From positions 620,001 through 684,000 of the forward strand of contig NZ_JAALXT010000005.1 of NCBI RefSeq assembly GCF_011634775.1: a DNA stretch of 64,000 bases, in the 5' to 3' direction. This stretch comes from Thalassoroseus pseudoceratinae (GTDB taxonomy: Bacteria > Planctomycetota > Planctomycetia > Planctomycetales > Planctomycetaceae). The notes under the pieces were generated by a model that did not search any database, had not been told where the DNA came from, and saw nothing but the letters and a program-made list of their open reading frames with translations. Below are positions 1-10,021 of the stretch, one piece after another. Position numbers and translations under genes: made by a program. Position 1 is the first letter of the stretch; each line of letters opens with the position of its first letter.

Positions 1-55
1 TGAAGCCGACAAGAAACTGATCTTAGGCGAAAACTTTCGTCAGCTTCTGGGATGA
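1..55 (+). CDS. 3' end of a gene cut by the window edge (possible amidohydrolase/peptidase C-terminus)
   Basis: Reading from base 2, an open frame gives EADKKLILGENFRQLLG and then TGA at 53-55. The ending LGENFRQLLG resembles the C-termini of metal-dependent amidohydrolases and membrane dipeptidases, which often finish with a similar GxNFxR(L/V) motif, but 17 residues are too few to be sure. A hairpin lies directly downstream, and the next gene is convergent. This is an inference from a short tail. Confidence 0.4.
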   Translation, partial: EADKKLILGENFRQLLG

Positions 56-65
56 CGAATCGTAA

Positions 66-95
66 AGGGGCAACGTTTTTTCAAACGCTGCCCCT
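66..95. terminator. Hairpin between convergent genes
   Basis: AGGGGCA at 66-72 pairs with TGCCCCT at 89-95, and the inner CG pairs with CG after one mismatch. The loop is T-rich. It sits between the stop at 53-55 and the stop of the convergent oxidoreductase gene at 132, so it may terminate both. A clear T-run after the stem is missing. Confidence 0.45.
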
Positions 96-131
96 CGCGA
101 TTTATCAAGATCGCCTTAGTCTCTCACCGCA

Positions 132-1475
132 TCAAACCCAAGTGGGTTGCCAGCCTTTGCGGTAATGCTTCGTGACCCAACGTTGAGCTGGCTTGAGGTT
201 CGTGATTTCCATTGCGTCGGCGTCCCAGGTCAGTTCTTGACCGGGGAAACGAATACCGATGGTTCCAAGCAGTACGGTCTCCGTGAGTGGGCCCGCGTAA
301 TCGAAGTGCGAAGTTGTCTCACCCACACCTCGACAAGCATCTGCCCATTGCGTGTAGTGGTTGACACCTTCGACGATCGGCAAGTCGTCCGCGGTGAACT
401 TCTCTGCGGGAAATGCTTTTGGCATGGCAACGTGCGGAATGACGAGCGAACCTTTCTCGCCCACCAGCACCGAGCCGGCATTCGGCAGCCGATAATCGGA
501 TGGGATACCGGTCAGTTCTTCACGTGGCGGTCGCACGTTAACGGCGTCGTACCATGTGACTTTCAAACTCGGCCCAGTGGTGTATTCGGTGCCGGGGAAC
601 TCGTATCGCACGGTGGCACGATCGGTCCAAGTTTCGGGGAACAATGGTGGGGCTTCGGCGGTGAGTTTTGTGGGCGACGTCAGTTTCAAGGACTTGAATA
701 CCGGATCCAAGATATGGCATCCGAAGTCACCAAGTTGGCCGGTGCCGTAGGCTTGCCAGCCTCGCCAATTGAACGGGTGATACAAGCCATCTTTGTAGGG
801 CCGTTCCGCAGCCACGCCTTGCCAAAGGTCCCACCGCACGTTCTTCGGAACGGGATCACTTCCTTCGGGGCGGGCCATGTGTCGCGGCCAACCGGGTTTG
901 CCGCCTTGCCAAGAGTGAACTTCTTTGACCTTCCCAATCAATCCGGAATGCACCCAATGCACGGCGGTGCGATACGCGGTGTGAGACTGAATTTGATTGC
1001 ACATCTGCGTGACGAGTTTGTACTTCTCGGCCGCCAATCGCATTTGCCGAGCTTCGTGCACGGTATGCGTGAGCGGTTTCTGACAAAATATGTGCTTGCC
1101 CAAGTGCATGGCTGCGAGAGAAATCGGAGCGTGCATGAAATCGGGAGTCGACACCAACACGCCGTCGATCGCTTTCGATTGATCGAGCAACTTTCGCCAA
1201 TCGGCGAATGTCCGGGCCGATTCGTATTTCTCCGCCGCTTGACCGAGGTGCTTCTTGGAATTGTCGATATCGCACAGTGCGACGACTTCCACATGCGGAC
1301 TGGAGGCAACCCCTCTCAAGTCGCTCCAACCTTTGCCGCCCGTGCCGACGCTTGCGATCCGCAATCGGCTGTTTGCTCCCAACACTTTGGAATAGGAAGC
1401 GGCGGGTAAGCCGATGGCGGCACCGGCGAGAGTCGCGGACTTCAGGAACGAACGACGAGTTGTCGTTTGAGACAT
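132..1475 (-). CDS. Gfo/Idh/MocA family oxidoreductase, Tat-exported
   Basis: A 447-residue protein. The N-terminus has a twin-arginine signal (TTRRSFLKSATLAGAAIG), so it is probably exported folded with its cofactor. It is followed by the Rossmann nucleotide-binding start RIASVGTGGKG, and VVALCDID and EKP-type (CQKPLTH) segments typical of Gfo/Idh/MocA NAD(P)-dependent dehydrogenases. The C-terminal alpha/beta domain includes HILDPVFKSLKL and a conserved-looking HYTQWADACRG stretch. Planctomycetes carry many such proteins for sugars, inositols and related polyols; the substrate cannot be read from sequence. The start is supported by GAGGAAAC just upstream of the ATG. It is the last gene of a minus-strand run with a DUF1080 protein immediately upstream, a common pairing in this phylum. 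Confidence 0.9.
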   Translation of the reverse strand: MSQTTTRRSFLKSATLAGAAIGLPAASYSKVLGANSRLRIASVGTGGKGWSDLRGVASSPHVEVVALCDIDNSKKHLGQAAEKYESARTFADWRKLLDQSKAIDGVLVSTPDFMHAPISLAAMHLGKHIFCQKPLTHTVHEARQMRLAAEKYKLVTQMCNQIQSHTAYRTAVHWVHSGLIGKVKEVHSWQGGKPGWPRHMARPEGSDPVPKNVRWDLWQGVAAERPYKDGLYHPFNWRGWQAYGTGQLGDFGCHILDPVFKSLKLTSPTKLTAEAPPLFPETWTDRATVRYEFPGTEYTTGPSLKVTWYDAVNVRPPREELTGIPSDYRLPNAGSVLVGEKGSLVIPHVAMPKAFPAEKFTADDLPIVEGVNHYTQWADACRGVGETTSHFDYAGPLTETVLLGTIGIRFPGQELTWDADAMEITNLKPAQRWVTKHYRKGWQPTWV

Positions 1476-1547
1476 GCTGTTTCCTCTGTGAGTTGGCGGA
1501 AATGCGTTTGTTGAGATGCAGTACGAGTGACGATCACGATTGTCGGT

Positions 1548-2270
1548 TTATGTGTCTTCGTCGGACAGTTCCCGAATGTAAAGATTGCGGAAGTACAACG
1601 TGTTGCCGTGGTTTTGGAGTTCGATTTGCCCCGTGGAGTAAAGCGGTTTATCGCGTTCCCAATAGTTTTCCAGCACGGTGTTGTCGACGACGAGTTTCCC
1701 GTTGAGTTTGATCGTGACTTTGTCACCCACCATGCGAATGAAGAACGTGTTCCATTCGCCCACGGGGTTGTCGGCTTTCACTAACGGGAACCGCGGATTC
1801 TTTTTGTTGTTCCACAGCGATCCAGAGCCTTTCTCGGCCCCGTGACGGAAGTACGGTTCGTATTCGGTATCCCAAATCTGCACCTGCGGTGTGCCTCGCA
1901 GATAAATCCCGCTGTCGCCGCCTTTGAGAATCTTCCAATCAACGTACATTTCGAAATCACCGTAGTCCTTGGCCGTGCAAAGACTCTTACCTTTGCCGTC
2001 GAACACGAGCACGCCGTCCTTGACGGTCCAGTGTTCTCGCATCACTTCGTCGGCCTTTTCCTGAGCGGCTTTCAATTCCTCGGGTGACATCTTCGCCCGT
2101 GTTTTCGGGTTACCTACCAAGCCTTTCCAACCGGTGAGGTCTTTGCCATTGAACAACGGCGTGAATCCGGGAGGCGTTTCTGCATTGGCTGTGGACTGCG
2201 ACGGAAGAACCCCCGCGAGTGTAGCCAGAAGAATGAGTGACGACAGGGCAAATTGTGGGGTTCGTTTCAT
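1548..2270 (-). CDS. DUF1080 (3-keto-disaccharide hydrolase-like, LamG fold) secreted protein
   Basis: A 240-residue protein with an N-terminal signal peptide (hydrophobic core LSSLILLATLAGVLP, cleavage likely after ANA). The mature part starts GFTPLFNGKDLTGWKG, the signature of DUF1080, a concanavalin-like fold. Later landmarks are GDFEMYVDWKI, GDSGIYLRG, VQIWD and GEWNTFFIRMVGDKVTIKLNG. Some family members cleave 3-keto-glycosides; others probably only bind sugar. It lies 72 bp upstream of the oxidoreductase gene on the same strand, which fits a shared role in sugar or polyol breakdown: MocA-type dehydrogenases can form keto-sugars and DUF1080 proteins can cleave them. The coupling here is an inference. 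Confidence 0.88.
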   Translation of the reverse strand: MKRTPQFALSSLILLATLAGVLPSQSTANAETPPGFTPLFNGKDLTGWKGLVGNPKTRAKMSPEELKAAQEKADEVMREHWTVKDGVLVFDGKGKSLCTAKDYGDFEMYVDWKILKGGDSGIYLRGTPQVQIWDTEYEPYFRHGAEKGSGSLWNNKKNPRFPLVKADNPVGEWNTFFIRMVGDKVTIKLNGKLVVDNTVLENYWERDKPLYSTGQIELQNHGNTLYFRNLYIRELSDEDT

Positions 2271-2326
2271 AGTTTCACTTCGTTGGGTGTCGATTGGGTT
2301 GACTTGAAAACTCGATGGAATTTGGC

Positions 2327-3337
2327 TCAGTGTGCTTCACCGATCCACGTTTGAAATTGTTCCTCATCTACGTTCCGGCCGCTGAGGACTATTACGATAT
2401 CACCGTTGCCGTCCGGTTTCACCTCGCCGGTGAGAACCGCGGCGGTTGCGATTGCACCAGAAGGTTCGGTCCGTACGCCGTGATGCTCGTACAGCCACTT
2501 CATCGCCTGTTTGGTTTGCTGATCCGGAACGGTAACCGATTGCGGGACGTGCTGTTTGAGGATCGGCCAGTTGTGTTCGCCGACATCGTACGAGAGCAAG
2601 CCATCACAAATGCTTTTGGGAAGATCGATGCGTGTTCGTTCGCCGGATGCGAGCGATCGACGGAAATCGTCCGCGTGCTCCGGTTCAACGCCGATGATTT
2701 TCGCTTCCGGGAAACCGTCCGCGATGGCCAAGGCATGTCCCGCCATCAAACCGCCACCGCTCACCTGACAAACAAATTGCGAGACGGTCCGCTCTTGGCG
2801 TTTCAATTCTTGGACGATCTCCAAACCACCAACGCCATTCCCTGCGATGACGTGATTGTCATCGTATGGCGACGCCTGCACGCCATTTTCTTCCTCGGCG
2901 ATCTGCCGCGTGAGCCGGTCCCGTTCGCCGGTTTCATGATCTCGGGCGATGTCGTAGGTTCGAATTTCCGCTCCGAAAGACCGTGTGAGTTCAAACTTCC
3001 GTTTCGGTGCGGTTTCCGGCATCACGATGATCACGCGTTTGCCGTACCGCATCCCCGCGAAGGAAATTCCCGAGGCGAAGTTGCCCGACGAATGAGCCGC
3101 CACCGGCCGATCACCGATTCGCTCCAAATTGTTCGCCATCCAGTTGAGAGCCCCGAGCAACTTGAAGGAGCCAACCGGCGTCCAGCCGTAATCCTTCAAC
3201 CAAACCCGCCGATCGGCGGGCAGGCCCAGCTCTTTTTCGAGTGCGTAGGAGCGAATCAGCGGGGCAGGGGAGATGTGTTCCCGAATAACTCGCTCCGCCT
3301 GGCGGACATCATCAATTGTGGCAACGGTGGTGGACAT
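2327..3337 (-). CDS. Threonine/serine dehydratase-like PLP enzyme
   Basis: A 336-residue fold-type II PLP enzyme. The Schiff-base lysine sits in PVGSFKLLGALN (Lys59), matching the SFKxRGA motif of threonine and serine dehydratases. SSGNFASGISFAG is the asparagine loop that contacts the substrate carboxylate, and SGGGLMAG near residue 193 is the glycine-rich phosphate-binding loop. There is no C-terminal ACT domain, so it is a catabolic-type short form rather than IlvA. Relatives include threonine ammonia-lyase, serine racemase and hydroxyectoine-pathway dehydratases, and the substrate is uncertain. It lies between the DUF1080 and DUF1501 genes on the same strand, with gaps of about 56 and 104 bp, so co-transcription is possible. 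Confidence 0.85.
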   Translation of the reverse strand: MSTTVATIDDVRQAERVIREHISPAPLIRSYALEKELGLPADRRVWLKDYGWTPVGSFKLLGALNWMANNLERIGDRPVAAHSSGNFASGISFAGMRYGKRVIIVMPETAPKRKFELTRSFGAEIRTYDIARDHETGERDRLTRQIAEEENGVQASPYDDNHVIAGNGVGGLEIVQELKRQERTVSQFVCQVSGGGLMAGHALAIADGFPEAKIIGVEPEHADDFRRSLASGERTRIDLPKSICDGLLSYDVGEHNWPILKQHVPQSVTVPDQQTKQAMKWLYEHHGVRTEPSGAIATAAVLTGEVKPDGNGDIVIVLSGRNVDEEQFQTWIGEAH

Positions 3338-3441
3338 GGAGCGAGTGAGTTTTCTGAAAGTGATTCGTTGTGTCGCGTGGTGACTCAGGATTGAAGGCGA
3401 TCCCGGTGGTCACCCTCGCCCCAGAAACTGGCCACTTCGAT

Positions 3442-4848
3442 TTAGGCGATGATGTCGTGCACCACGTGGCCGGCAACGTCGGTCAGGCGGAAATCGCGAC
3501 CGGCATGACGGTACGTCAGCCGCAGATGATCCATCCCCAGCAGATGCAACATCGTGGCGTGCAAGTCGTGAATGTGAACTTTGTTGTCTCTGGCGTAGTA
3601 GCCGTATTCGTCGGTGGAGCCGTATTGAATGCCGGTCTTCACGCCACCGCCAGCGAGCCACATCGTGAAACCTTCGGGGTTGTGATCGCGTCCGTTGTGG
3701 CCTTTTCCTTGGCACGTCGGTGTGCGGCCGAATTCTCCGCCCCAAAGCACGAGCGTGTCTTCGAGCAACCCGCGGGCTTTCAAATCCCGCAGCAACCCGG
3801 CGATTGGTTTGTCGACTTCCCCGGCATTCTGTTCGTGACCTTTCTTGAGATTCCCATGCTGATCCCATTGCACTTCGGTGTTGCTATGCGTGATCTGTAC
3901 GAACCGCACACCGCGTTCGGCAAACCGCCGTGCCATCAAGCATTGTCGACCGAAATCCGCCGTCGTTGGATTGTCTAAGCCGTAGAGTTCGTGGGTCGCT
4001 TGTGTTTCGGCAGCGAGATCGAGTGCGGCCGGCATCTCCGTTTGCATTCGGAACGCCAATTCAAAGGATTTGATCCGAGCTTCCAACGCCGCGTTCGGTC
4101 CGGTTTGTTCTTGGAAACCCGTGTTGAGTGATTGCATCAAATCGAGTTGCAACCGCTGTGTGTTTCGACTGAGCTTCGCGTTCTGAATGTACTTCACTCG
4201 AGCCTGTTCGGACGACAAACTCGCATTGCCCAGCGGTGTGCCAGAGTACGCCGCCGGAAGAAATGCGGAACTCCAATTCTTCGTTCCCCCATGAGCAAGC
4301 GTGGGGCAGATCGTGATGAAACCGGGGAGATTCGAATTCTCCGTACCGAGCCCGTAATTCACCCACGCCCCCATACTGGGACGCACGAATGTGTCGCTAC
4401 CGGTGTGGAGTTTTAAACTCGCTCCACCATGAGCCGGGTTTGTGCCATGAAGCGAATTGATGATGCACATGTCATCCACGCATTCGGCGACGTGCGGAAA
4501 CAATTCGCTCACGCGAATGCCACTTTCGCCGTATTGCTTGAACTTCCACGGCGACGCGAGCAGTTCCCCAGTCGGCGCGAACTGCACTCGCGGCTTCTCG
4601 AACGGCAGCGGCTTTTTATCGTCTTTTTGCAGCTGCGGTTTGTAGTCGAACGTGTCCATATGCGACGGGCCACCTTTCATAAATAGAAAGATGACTCGCT
4701 TCGCTTTGGCGGGAATGTGCGGAGAATCGAACTCGCCGGTTTTGTTTGAAGAGTTGGCGGCACGGGCTTCGTCAGCCAACATTGAGGCCAAGGCCAGCGA
4801 ACCGAATCCGGCACTGGATCGTTGAAGAAGTTGTCGTCGGGAAAGCAT
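3442..4848 (-). CDS. DUF1501 family Tat-exported protein
   Basis: A 468-residue protein with an N-terminal twin-arginine signal ([15 protein letters not shown]) and then [22 protein letters not shown], a hallmark of the DUF1501 family, which belongs to the alkaline-phosphatase-like/sulfatase fold. Further landmarks are [34 protein letters not shown] and the C-terminal [10 protein letters not shown]. In planctomycetes DUF1501 genes are nearly always next to a PSD1/DUF1549/DUF1553 cytochrome gene, as here: that gene starts 55 bp upstream on the same strand. The two are thought to act together outside the cytoplasm, but the reaction is unknown. No truncation is seen. Confidence 0.92.
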   Translation of the reverse strand: MLSRRQLLQRSSAGFGSLALASMLADEARAANSSNKTGEFDSPHIPAKAKRVIFLFMKGGPSHMDTFDYKPQLQKDDKKPLPFEKPRVQFAPTGELLASPWKFKQYGESGIRVSELFPHVAECVDDMCIINSLHGTNPAHGGASLKLHTGSDTFVRPSMGAWVNYGLGTENSNLPGFITICPTLAHGGTKNWSSAFLPAAYSGTPLGNASLSSEQARVKYIQNAKLSRNTQRLQLDLMQSLNTGFQEQTGPNAALEARIKSFELAFRMQTEMPAALDLAAETQATHELYGLDNPTTADFGRQCLMARRFAERGVRFVQITHSNTEVQWDQHGNLKKGHEQNAGEVDKPIAGLLRDLKARGLLEDTLVLWGGEFGRTPTCQGKGHNGRDHNPEGFTMWLAGGGVKTGIQYGSTDEYGYYARDNKVHIHDLHATMLHLLGMDHLRLTYRHAGRDFRLTDVAGHVVHDIIA

Positions 4849-4902
4849 GGTTCTGATCTCTTGCAGATCGGGGGGAGAGCGGAAGGCAAATGGAGGCTAT
4901 CG

Positions 4903-7344
4903 CTATCGCACGTAAATGAACTCGCTGGAGGAAACAATCGCCTGGCACAACGCCTGCCATGCGTGCGTTGTTGCTTCGTCCGTCTGTTCGGGCAGCAGCG
5001 ATTGAAATTGGGTGAGAAACTGGCGAGATCGTGTGGCTTCGGCATCCGTCGCGGGACGACCGTAAGCCAGTGTGAACAGACGCCCGATGCGGTCGGTATC
5101 TGTCGGTTCCTCATCGAGCAACCGCTTCGCCATCGCAGTGGTGAGTTCGTCGACGAGTTCGGAATTCATCAGGAACAACGCTTGCGGTGCGATCGTGCTG
5201 GTCTCGCGGTTCCCGTTCAAAACGCTGGCGTCGGTGTAATCGAAAAGTTGGAACATGTCGTACAGGTGGTTGCGGATCACCGGCACATAAATCGACCGCC
5301 GCCGAATGGAGAGATACTCCGACTTATCCTGTGAGGTGTGATTGAACACAAACTCATGGTTTTTGTGTTGCAGCAAACTTCCACCAATTGTGGGATCGAG
5401 TGTGCCAGTGACGGCGAGTAACGCATCCCGAATGGCTTCGGCATCGAGACGCTGCACATCGAACCGCCAATAAAACTGGTTTCCGACATCCACAGCAACG
5501 TTGTGATCATCGAAACCGCTTTGTCGTTGGTAGGCGTCGGAAGACATAATCAAACGGTGCATCGTTTTGATCGACCAACCGCTTTCAATGAACCGAATCG
5601 CGAGCCAATCCAACAATTCCGGATGCGTTGGCGGTTCGCCTTGGAGTCCGAAATTGTCGACTGTTTCGACCAATCCTCTACCGAAATGCCATCGCCAAAT
5701 TCGGTTGACCATCACGCGGGCGGTGAGCGGGTTACGGTCGGTCAACCAACGGGCAAATGCCAGCCGACCGCTGCGTCCTTCGGGGATCGGTGGTTGTTCG
5801 TCACCCGCTAACACGCGGGGAAATCGTCGCGGAACAACGTCACCCAACGTGAGATGACTTCCGCGAAGGTGAATCGAAGTGTCAGCGACCTCGCCTTCGG
5901 TGACGCCCATCGCCGTGGACGGTTTCGGCGCATTGGTTTCCAGCGTTTTCAGTTCCTCACGGAGCTTCTTCAATTCCGCCTGAGTTTTCTCGGGAAATCG
6001 CTTCTCGACATCCTTGGGTACCGTCTCGCCCATGGGCGGCTTGAGTTCGCTTTTCGCGGTCGCCACGAGTGTTTCGATGGTCTGTTTTTTCTCGGCAACC
6101 GACTGCTCGTGCTCTTTCTGACGCGCCAACTCCTCCGGTGTGGAAATCTCGTTTTCGTACCACTTGGCGACGGTTTTGAAGGTTTCCATCGTCCGGGTAC
6201 TTTTGAAGATGCCGGCAAGGGCGTAGTAATCGTCGTGCCCGATCGGATCAAATTTGTGCGTATGACAGCGAGCACAACCGAGCGTCAACCCCATCAGGCT
6301 GCGACCGACGGTATCGAGTTGCTCGTCGACGATGTCCATCTCCATCTTGGCTTTGTCGACTTCGGCCAGCACTTTCGGACCGAGCACCAAGTAACCGGTG
6401 GCAATCAACCGTTCGTGACGAAGTTTCCAATCGTCGCCGGAGTCGAGCAGATCCCCTGCGAGTTGTTCGATTACAAACTTGTCGTACGGTTTATCGTTGT
6501 TGAACGCATTGACGACGTAATCCCGATACCGCCACGCATTCCCGTGGGCCACGTTTTCGTCCAAGCCGTTCGAATCTGCGTACCGAGCGACATCGAGCCA
6601 ATGCCGTCCCCAGCGTTCGCCATAGTGCGGCGAACTCAGCAACCGATCGACAAGTCGGGCGAACGCATCGTCTGAGTCATCCGCGAGAAAAGCGTCAATC
6701 TCCGCTGGCGTTGGCGGGAGACCAGTCAAATCGAATGTGGCTCGGCGAATGAGCGTGCGTTTGTCGGCGGCAGCAAGTGGACGTAAATCGTTCTTTTGCA
6801 GACGAGCGTTGATAAACGCATCGATCGGGTTTTTGGTGGGCGTGTCGAGCGTCGGAACGGCCGGCTGCGCTAACGGTTGAAACGCCCAATGCTTGCGGCC
6901 GGCTTCGATGTCGATTTGGTTCCGCGGTTGCGTGACTTTGACCGTTCCACTGTCCGGATGCGGAGCCCCCATCTCGATCCAGCGGGTCAAATCCTGGATC
7001 TGCCGATCGGACAATTTATCATCCGGTGGCATTTTGAGGTCGTTGTCCTGATAGCCCACCGCCGTCAGCAGCAAACTGCTTTTCGGTTTGCCGGGAACGA
7101 TCACCGGTCCCGCTTTGCCCCCTGTGAGAATGCCCTGCAACGAATCGAGCCGCAGTGCCGATTCTTGCAAATCCTCACCGTGACAGTCGTTGCAATGCTC
7201 GACCAGCAGCGGCCGGATTTTGGTCTCAAAGAAACGAATTCCCTCGTCGGTTGCGGGCGTGCCAGGTTTCTTGGCATCTTCGGCGGCCGGGACAGACCCG
7301 CCGAGCAGCGTCAAAATGACGAAAGCCGTCGCGAACTTACTCAT
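4903..7344 (-). CDS. PSD1 / planctomycete cytochrome C domain protein with DUF1549 and DUF1553
   Basis: An 813-residue exported protein. It has a signal peptide ([21 protein letters not shown]), then a planctomycete-type cytochrome c domain with one haem motif CNDCH (Cys51, Cys54, His55) and a downstream KMPPDDKLS that could supply the Met ligand. DUF1549 follows ([17 protein letters not shown] to the cysteine-containing [13 protein letters not shown], a second CxxCH), then a charged alpha-helical stretch, then DUF1553 ([25 protein letters not shown] to the C-terminus). This order is standard for the family. It is the first gene of the minus-strand run and is paired with DUF1501. It probably moves electrons in a periplasmic oxidation whose substrate is unknown. 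Confidence 0.93.
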   Translation of the reverse strand: MSKFATAFVILTLLGGSVPAAEDAKKPGTPATDEGIRFFETKIRPLLVEHCNDCHGEDLQESALRLDSLQGILTGGKAGPVIVPGKPKSSLLLTAVGYQDNDLKMPPDDKLSDRQIQDLTRWIEMGAPHPDSGTVKVTQPRNQIDIEAGRKHWAFQPLAQPAVPTLDTPTKNPIDAFINARLQKNDLRPLAAADKRTLIRRATFDLTGLPPTPAEIDAFLADDSDDAFARLVDRLLSSPHYGERWGRHWLDVARYADSNGLDENVAHGNAWRYRDYVVNAFNNDKPYDKFVIEQLAGDLLDSGDDWKLRHERLIATGYLVLGPKVLAEVDKAKMEMDIVDEQLDTVGRSLMGLTLGCARCHTHKFDPIGHDDYYALAGIFKSTRTMETFKTVAKWYENEISTPEELARQKEHEQSVAEKKQTIETLVATAKSELKPPMGETVPKDVEKRFPEKTQAELKKLREELKTLETNAPKPSTAMGVTEGEVADTSIHLRGSHLTLGDVVPRRFPRVLAGDEQPPIPEGRSGRLAFARWLTDRNPLTARVMVNRIWRWHFGRGLVETVDNFGLQGEPPTHPELLDWLAIRFIESGWSIKTMHRLIMSSDAYQRQSGFDDHNVAVDVGNQFYWRFDVQRLDAEAIRDALLAVTGTLDPTIGGSLLQHKNHEFVFNHTSQDKSEYLSIRRRSIYVPVIRNHLYDMFQLFDYTDASVLNGNRETSTIAPQALFLMNSELVDELTTAMAKRLLDEEPTDTDRIGRLFTLAYGRPATDAEATRSRQFLTQFQSLLPEQTDEATTHAWQALCQAIVSSSEFIYVR

Positions 7345-7494
7345 GGGCTTTAATTTTTTCTAACTGCAGCCGATGGCGTCTCGAACTGTTGCGCGAAACA
7401 ATTCCCAGCCGTACGACTGCCTTTCGGATCAAACAACTCTTATGATAAGTTTGAAGTGTCCCGTTGTCATCCCCAGGCCCAGGAAAGTCCCAGT

Positions 7495-8910
7495 ATGCGG
7501 TATCATTTTTTTCAGTCGGCGGTTGCTTTGTATCTGTTAGCGGGTTTGAGTCATGCCGCCGAACCAATTTCGCTCGAGACACGGTTGGAACCGTTCGTTG
7601 ACGAATTTCTCATCGAGTCGATGAACGGCGATCTCTCGCAGCAACTCCAAAAACCGGAGCCGAAAGAAGTTTCCCTCGTCACGGACAAGCCATGGGAAGG
7701 CAACACCTGCGCGTATTACACAATCTTCCAGGATTCCGACCGGTACCGCATGTACTACCGCGGTTCCCACTTCGATGAAAAAACACGAAAAGGCACTCAC
7801 CCCGAGGTGACATGCTACGCCGAAAGCAAAGACGGCATTCATTGGACGAAACCGAACCTCGGACTGTTCGAGTTCAACGGCTCGACCGAGAACAACATCG
7901 TTTGGGACGGCATCGGGACGCATTGTTTCGCCGCATTCAAGGACGAAAACCCTGATTGCCCAGCTGATGCGAAATACAAAGGCATCTCTCGCGGTCGCCC
8001 GCAAGGCAAACGTGGTCTGTACGTGTTCCAGTCGCCCGATGCGATCCACTGGAAATTGATGCACCCGGAACCTGTCATCACCACCGGGGCCTTTGACTCC
8101 CAAAACCTCGCTTTCTGGGATCGTCACACCAAAGAGTACCGGGAGTATCATCGCATCTTCACCAACGGCATCCGTGCGATTATGACGGGCACTTCGAAGG
8201 ATATGATTCACTGGAGCAAACCACAGCTACTGAAATATCCCGACACACCCGACCAACATCTCTACACCAACGCCGTTTTGCCCGACCCACGCGCCCCGCA
8301 CATTCTGATCGGTTTCCCCACCCGATTTTTGCCAGCCGAGGGCCAACGAGTGGAACCAACGTTTATGTCCAGTCGGGACGGGGTGACGTTCCGTCGTTGG
8401 CTCGATCCGGTCATTCCGGAATCCGCCCCAAAAGATCGCGGAGGCAATCGCAGCAACTACATGGCTTGGGGAGTGGTCGAACTTCCCAGTCGCCCCAATC
8501 ATTTATCAGTTTATGCAACCGAAGCTTACTATACCGGCCCCGACAGCCGACTCAGACGGTTTGAATATCGCAAGGACGGCTTTGTTTCGATTCATGCGGG
8601 TCAGAAAGGTGGTGAGTTACTCACTAAACCGATCAAGCTCGGCAAACTCGCAGAACGCCTCGTCCTCAACTACAAGACTAGCAATGATGACGGATCCGTT
8701 CGCGTTGGTATTGAAACCCTCTCCGGTCAGCCAATTGCAGGACATGACATCAAAGATTGCACACCACTCACTGGAGATGCCATCTCCAAGACCGTGACAT
8801 GGAAAAAGAGCGCCGATATTAGCACACTCAAAGGGAAATCCGTCCGCCTAAGATTCCACATCCAGAATGCAGATCTGTACTCTCTACAATTCCAACCATG
8901 GCTACGGTAA
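7495..8910 (+). CDS. Secreted five-bladed beta-propeller protein, glycoside-hydrolase-like
   Basis: A 471-residue protein. The start is placed at the ATG that opens a signal peptide (MRYHFFQSAVALYLLAGLSHAAEP); a GTG 39 bp upstream would add 13 polar residues and is less likely. The mature part has repeated blade-like elements with W and DG turns (SKDGIHWTKPNLGLFEFNG, SPDAIHWKLMHPEP, SKDMIHWSKPQLLK), typical of GH32/GH43/GH68-like propellers and of a large family of planctomycete proteins annotated only as hydrolase-like. The C-terminal ~110 residues (GGELLTKPIKL to the end) form a beta-rich accessory domain. Activity and substrate cannot be assigned. It is divergent from the PSD1 gene, with a 150 bp shared promoter region. 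Confidence 0.8.
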   Translation: MRYHFFQSAVALYLLAGLSHAAEPISLETRLEPFVDEFLIESMNGDLSQQLQKPEPKEVSLVTDKPWEGNTCAYYTIFQDSDRYRMYYRGSHFDEKTRKGTHPEVTCYAESKDGIHWTKPNLGLFEFNGSTENNIVWDGIGTHCFAAFKDENPDCPADAKYKGISRGRPQGKRGLYVFQSPDAIHWKLMHPEPVITTGAFDSQNLAFWDRHTKEYREYHRIFTNGIRAIMTGTSKDMIHWSKPQLLKYPDTPDQHLYTNAVLPDPRAPHILIGFPTRFLPAEGQRVEPTFMSSRDGVTFRRWLDPVIPESAPKDRGGNRSNYMAWGVVELPSRPNHLSVYATEAYYTGPDSRLRRFEYRKDGFVSIHAGQKGGELLTKPIKLGKLAERLVLNYKTSNDDGSVRVGIETLSGQPIAGHDIKDCTPLTGDAISKTVTWKKSADISTLKGKSVRLRFHIQNADLYSLQFQPWLR

Positions 8911-9088
8911 ACTGTTTGTCCATACAGATTTTGCGTCGATTGGCTAGCAATTCTTCACCGAAAGATTGCACAGTCATCACACGAAATTCAAACCGGTATC
9001 ACAACTTGGTCAACTACGTTTCCCCGCAAAATCGCTGGGCTTGACTACGAGATACTCGATATTGTTTAGTCACAAGAAACACGCCGAC

Positions 9089-10021
9089 ATGTTATCATCT
9101 GCACAACAGTTTCACCTTCGGTTTTGGGTCGTCTTGGTAGCAGTCATAGTCATGACGATAGATCCAATGACATTATCCGCTCAAGAAAAGACGAACAGCG
9201 CAAGTCACAACGCACCGATCAAAGTCATGAGTTTCAACATCCGCTATGGTGCGGCTAACGACGGTGAGAACCATTGGAAACATCGAGCCAACCTAGTCGG
9301 GGAAACGATCGAATTGTTCAACCCGGATTTACTAGGCACTCAAGAGGTACTCAAGTTCCAAGCGGAATTCTTGAAAGAGAAACTTCCCGAATATGGGTTT
9401 CATGGGGTCGGCCGCCAAGATGGAACTGAAGAAGGTGAGTATGTCCCGGTGATGTATCGGAAGGATCGTTTCAAAGTGATTGATTCGGGTTTCTATTGGT
9501 TAAGTGAAACCCCTGATGTGCCGGGCAGCAAAAGTTGGGATTCCTCACTGCCCCGCATGGCCTCTTGGGTGAAACTTGAAGACTTGCAGTCGAACGGTTC
9601 GGAATTTGTTTTCGTTAATACTCATTTCGATCATCGCGGGCCGTCAGCTCGGCTGGAGTCAGCCCGGTTGATTCGTCGTCAGGTCGACAAATTGGAACGC
9701 CAAGGCATCCCTGTGATTATCACTGGTGACTTCAACACCACCGAAGATGGACAACCGTATCAAGCGTTGGTACAAGGCCCCAACGATGACGACAAGCCGC
9801 TCGTGGATTCCTATCGGCAAAGCTATCCTGAACGCAGCCGAAACGAAGCGACATTCAGTCGGTGGGTTGGACATCGTGAGGGTTCGCGAATTGATTGGAT
9901 TCTGCACTCACAAGACTTCACCACACTGAATTCCAGCATCAACTACACCAACGAAAACGGCAAGCATCCTTCGGACCATTACCCGGTCCAAGCAATTCTG
10001 AGACTCAAGCCGCAACGATAG
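9089..10021 (+). CDS. Endonuclease/exonuclease/phosphatase (EEP) family protein, secreted
   Basis: About 310 residues from the chosen ATG, which opens a signal peptide or membrane anchor (FWVVLVAVIVMTIDPMTLSAQ). A TTG start upstream at 8966 would add 41 polar residues. All EEP metal and catalytic landmarks are visible: KVMSFNIRYG, LLGTQEVLKFQ, FVFVNTHFDHRGPSAR, ITGDFNTTEDG and the C-terminal SDHYPV. Secreted EEP proteins of this type are usually phosphodiesterases or nucleases with unknown physiological substrate. The gene stands alone, followed by a long perfect inverted repeat. Confidence 0.87.
   Translation: MLSSAQQFHLRFWVVLVAVIVMTIDPMTLSAQEKTNSASHNAPIKVMSFNIRYGAANDGENHWKHRANLVGETIELFNPDLLGTQEVLKFQAEFLKEKLPEYGFHGVGRQDGTEEGEYVPVMYRKDRFKVIDSGFYWLSETPDVPGSKSWDSSLPRMASWVKLEDLQSNGSEFVFVNTHFDHRGPSARLESARLIRRQVDKLERQGIPVIITGDFNTTEDGQPYQALVQGPNDDDKPLVDSYRQSYPERSRNEATFSRWVGHREGSRIDWILHSQDFTTLNSSINYTNENGKHPSDHYPVQAILRLKPQR

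Noticed and set aside
147-1409. Long plus-strand frame opposite the Gfo/Idh/MocA gene
   Set aside because: The minus strand encodes a complete Tat-exported MocA protein with a clear ribosome-binding site; the antisense frame has no recognisable domain.
2315-3394. Long plus-strand frame opposite the dehydratase-like gene
   Set aside because: Shadow of the PLP enzyme, with no motif and no ribosome-binding site.
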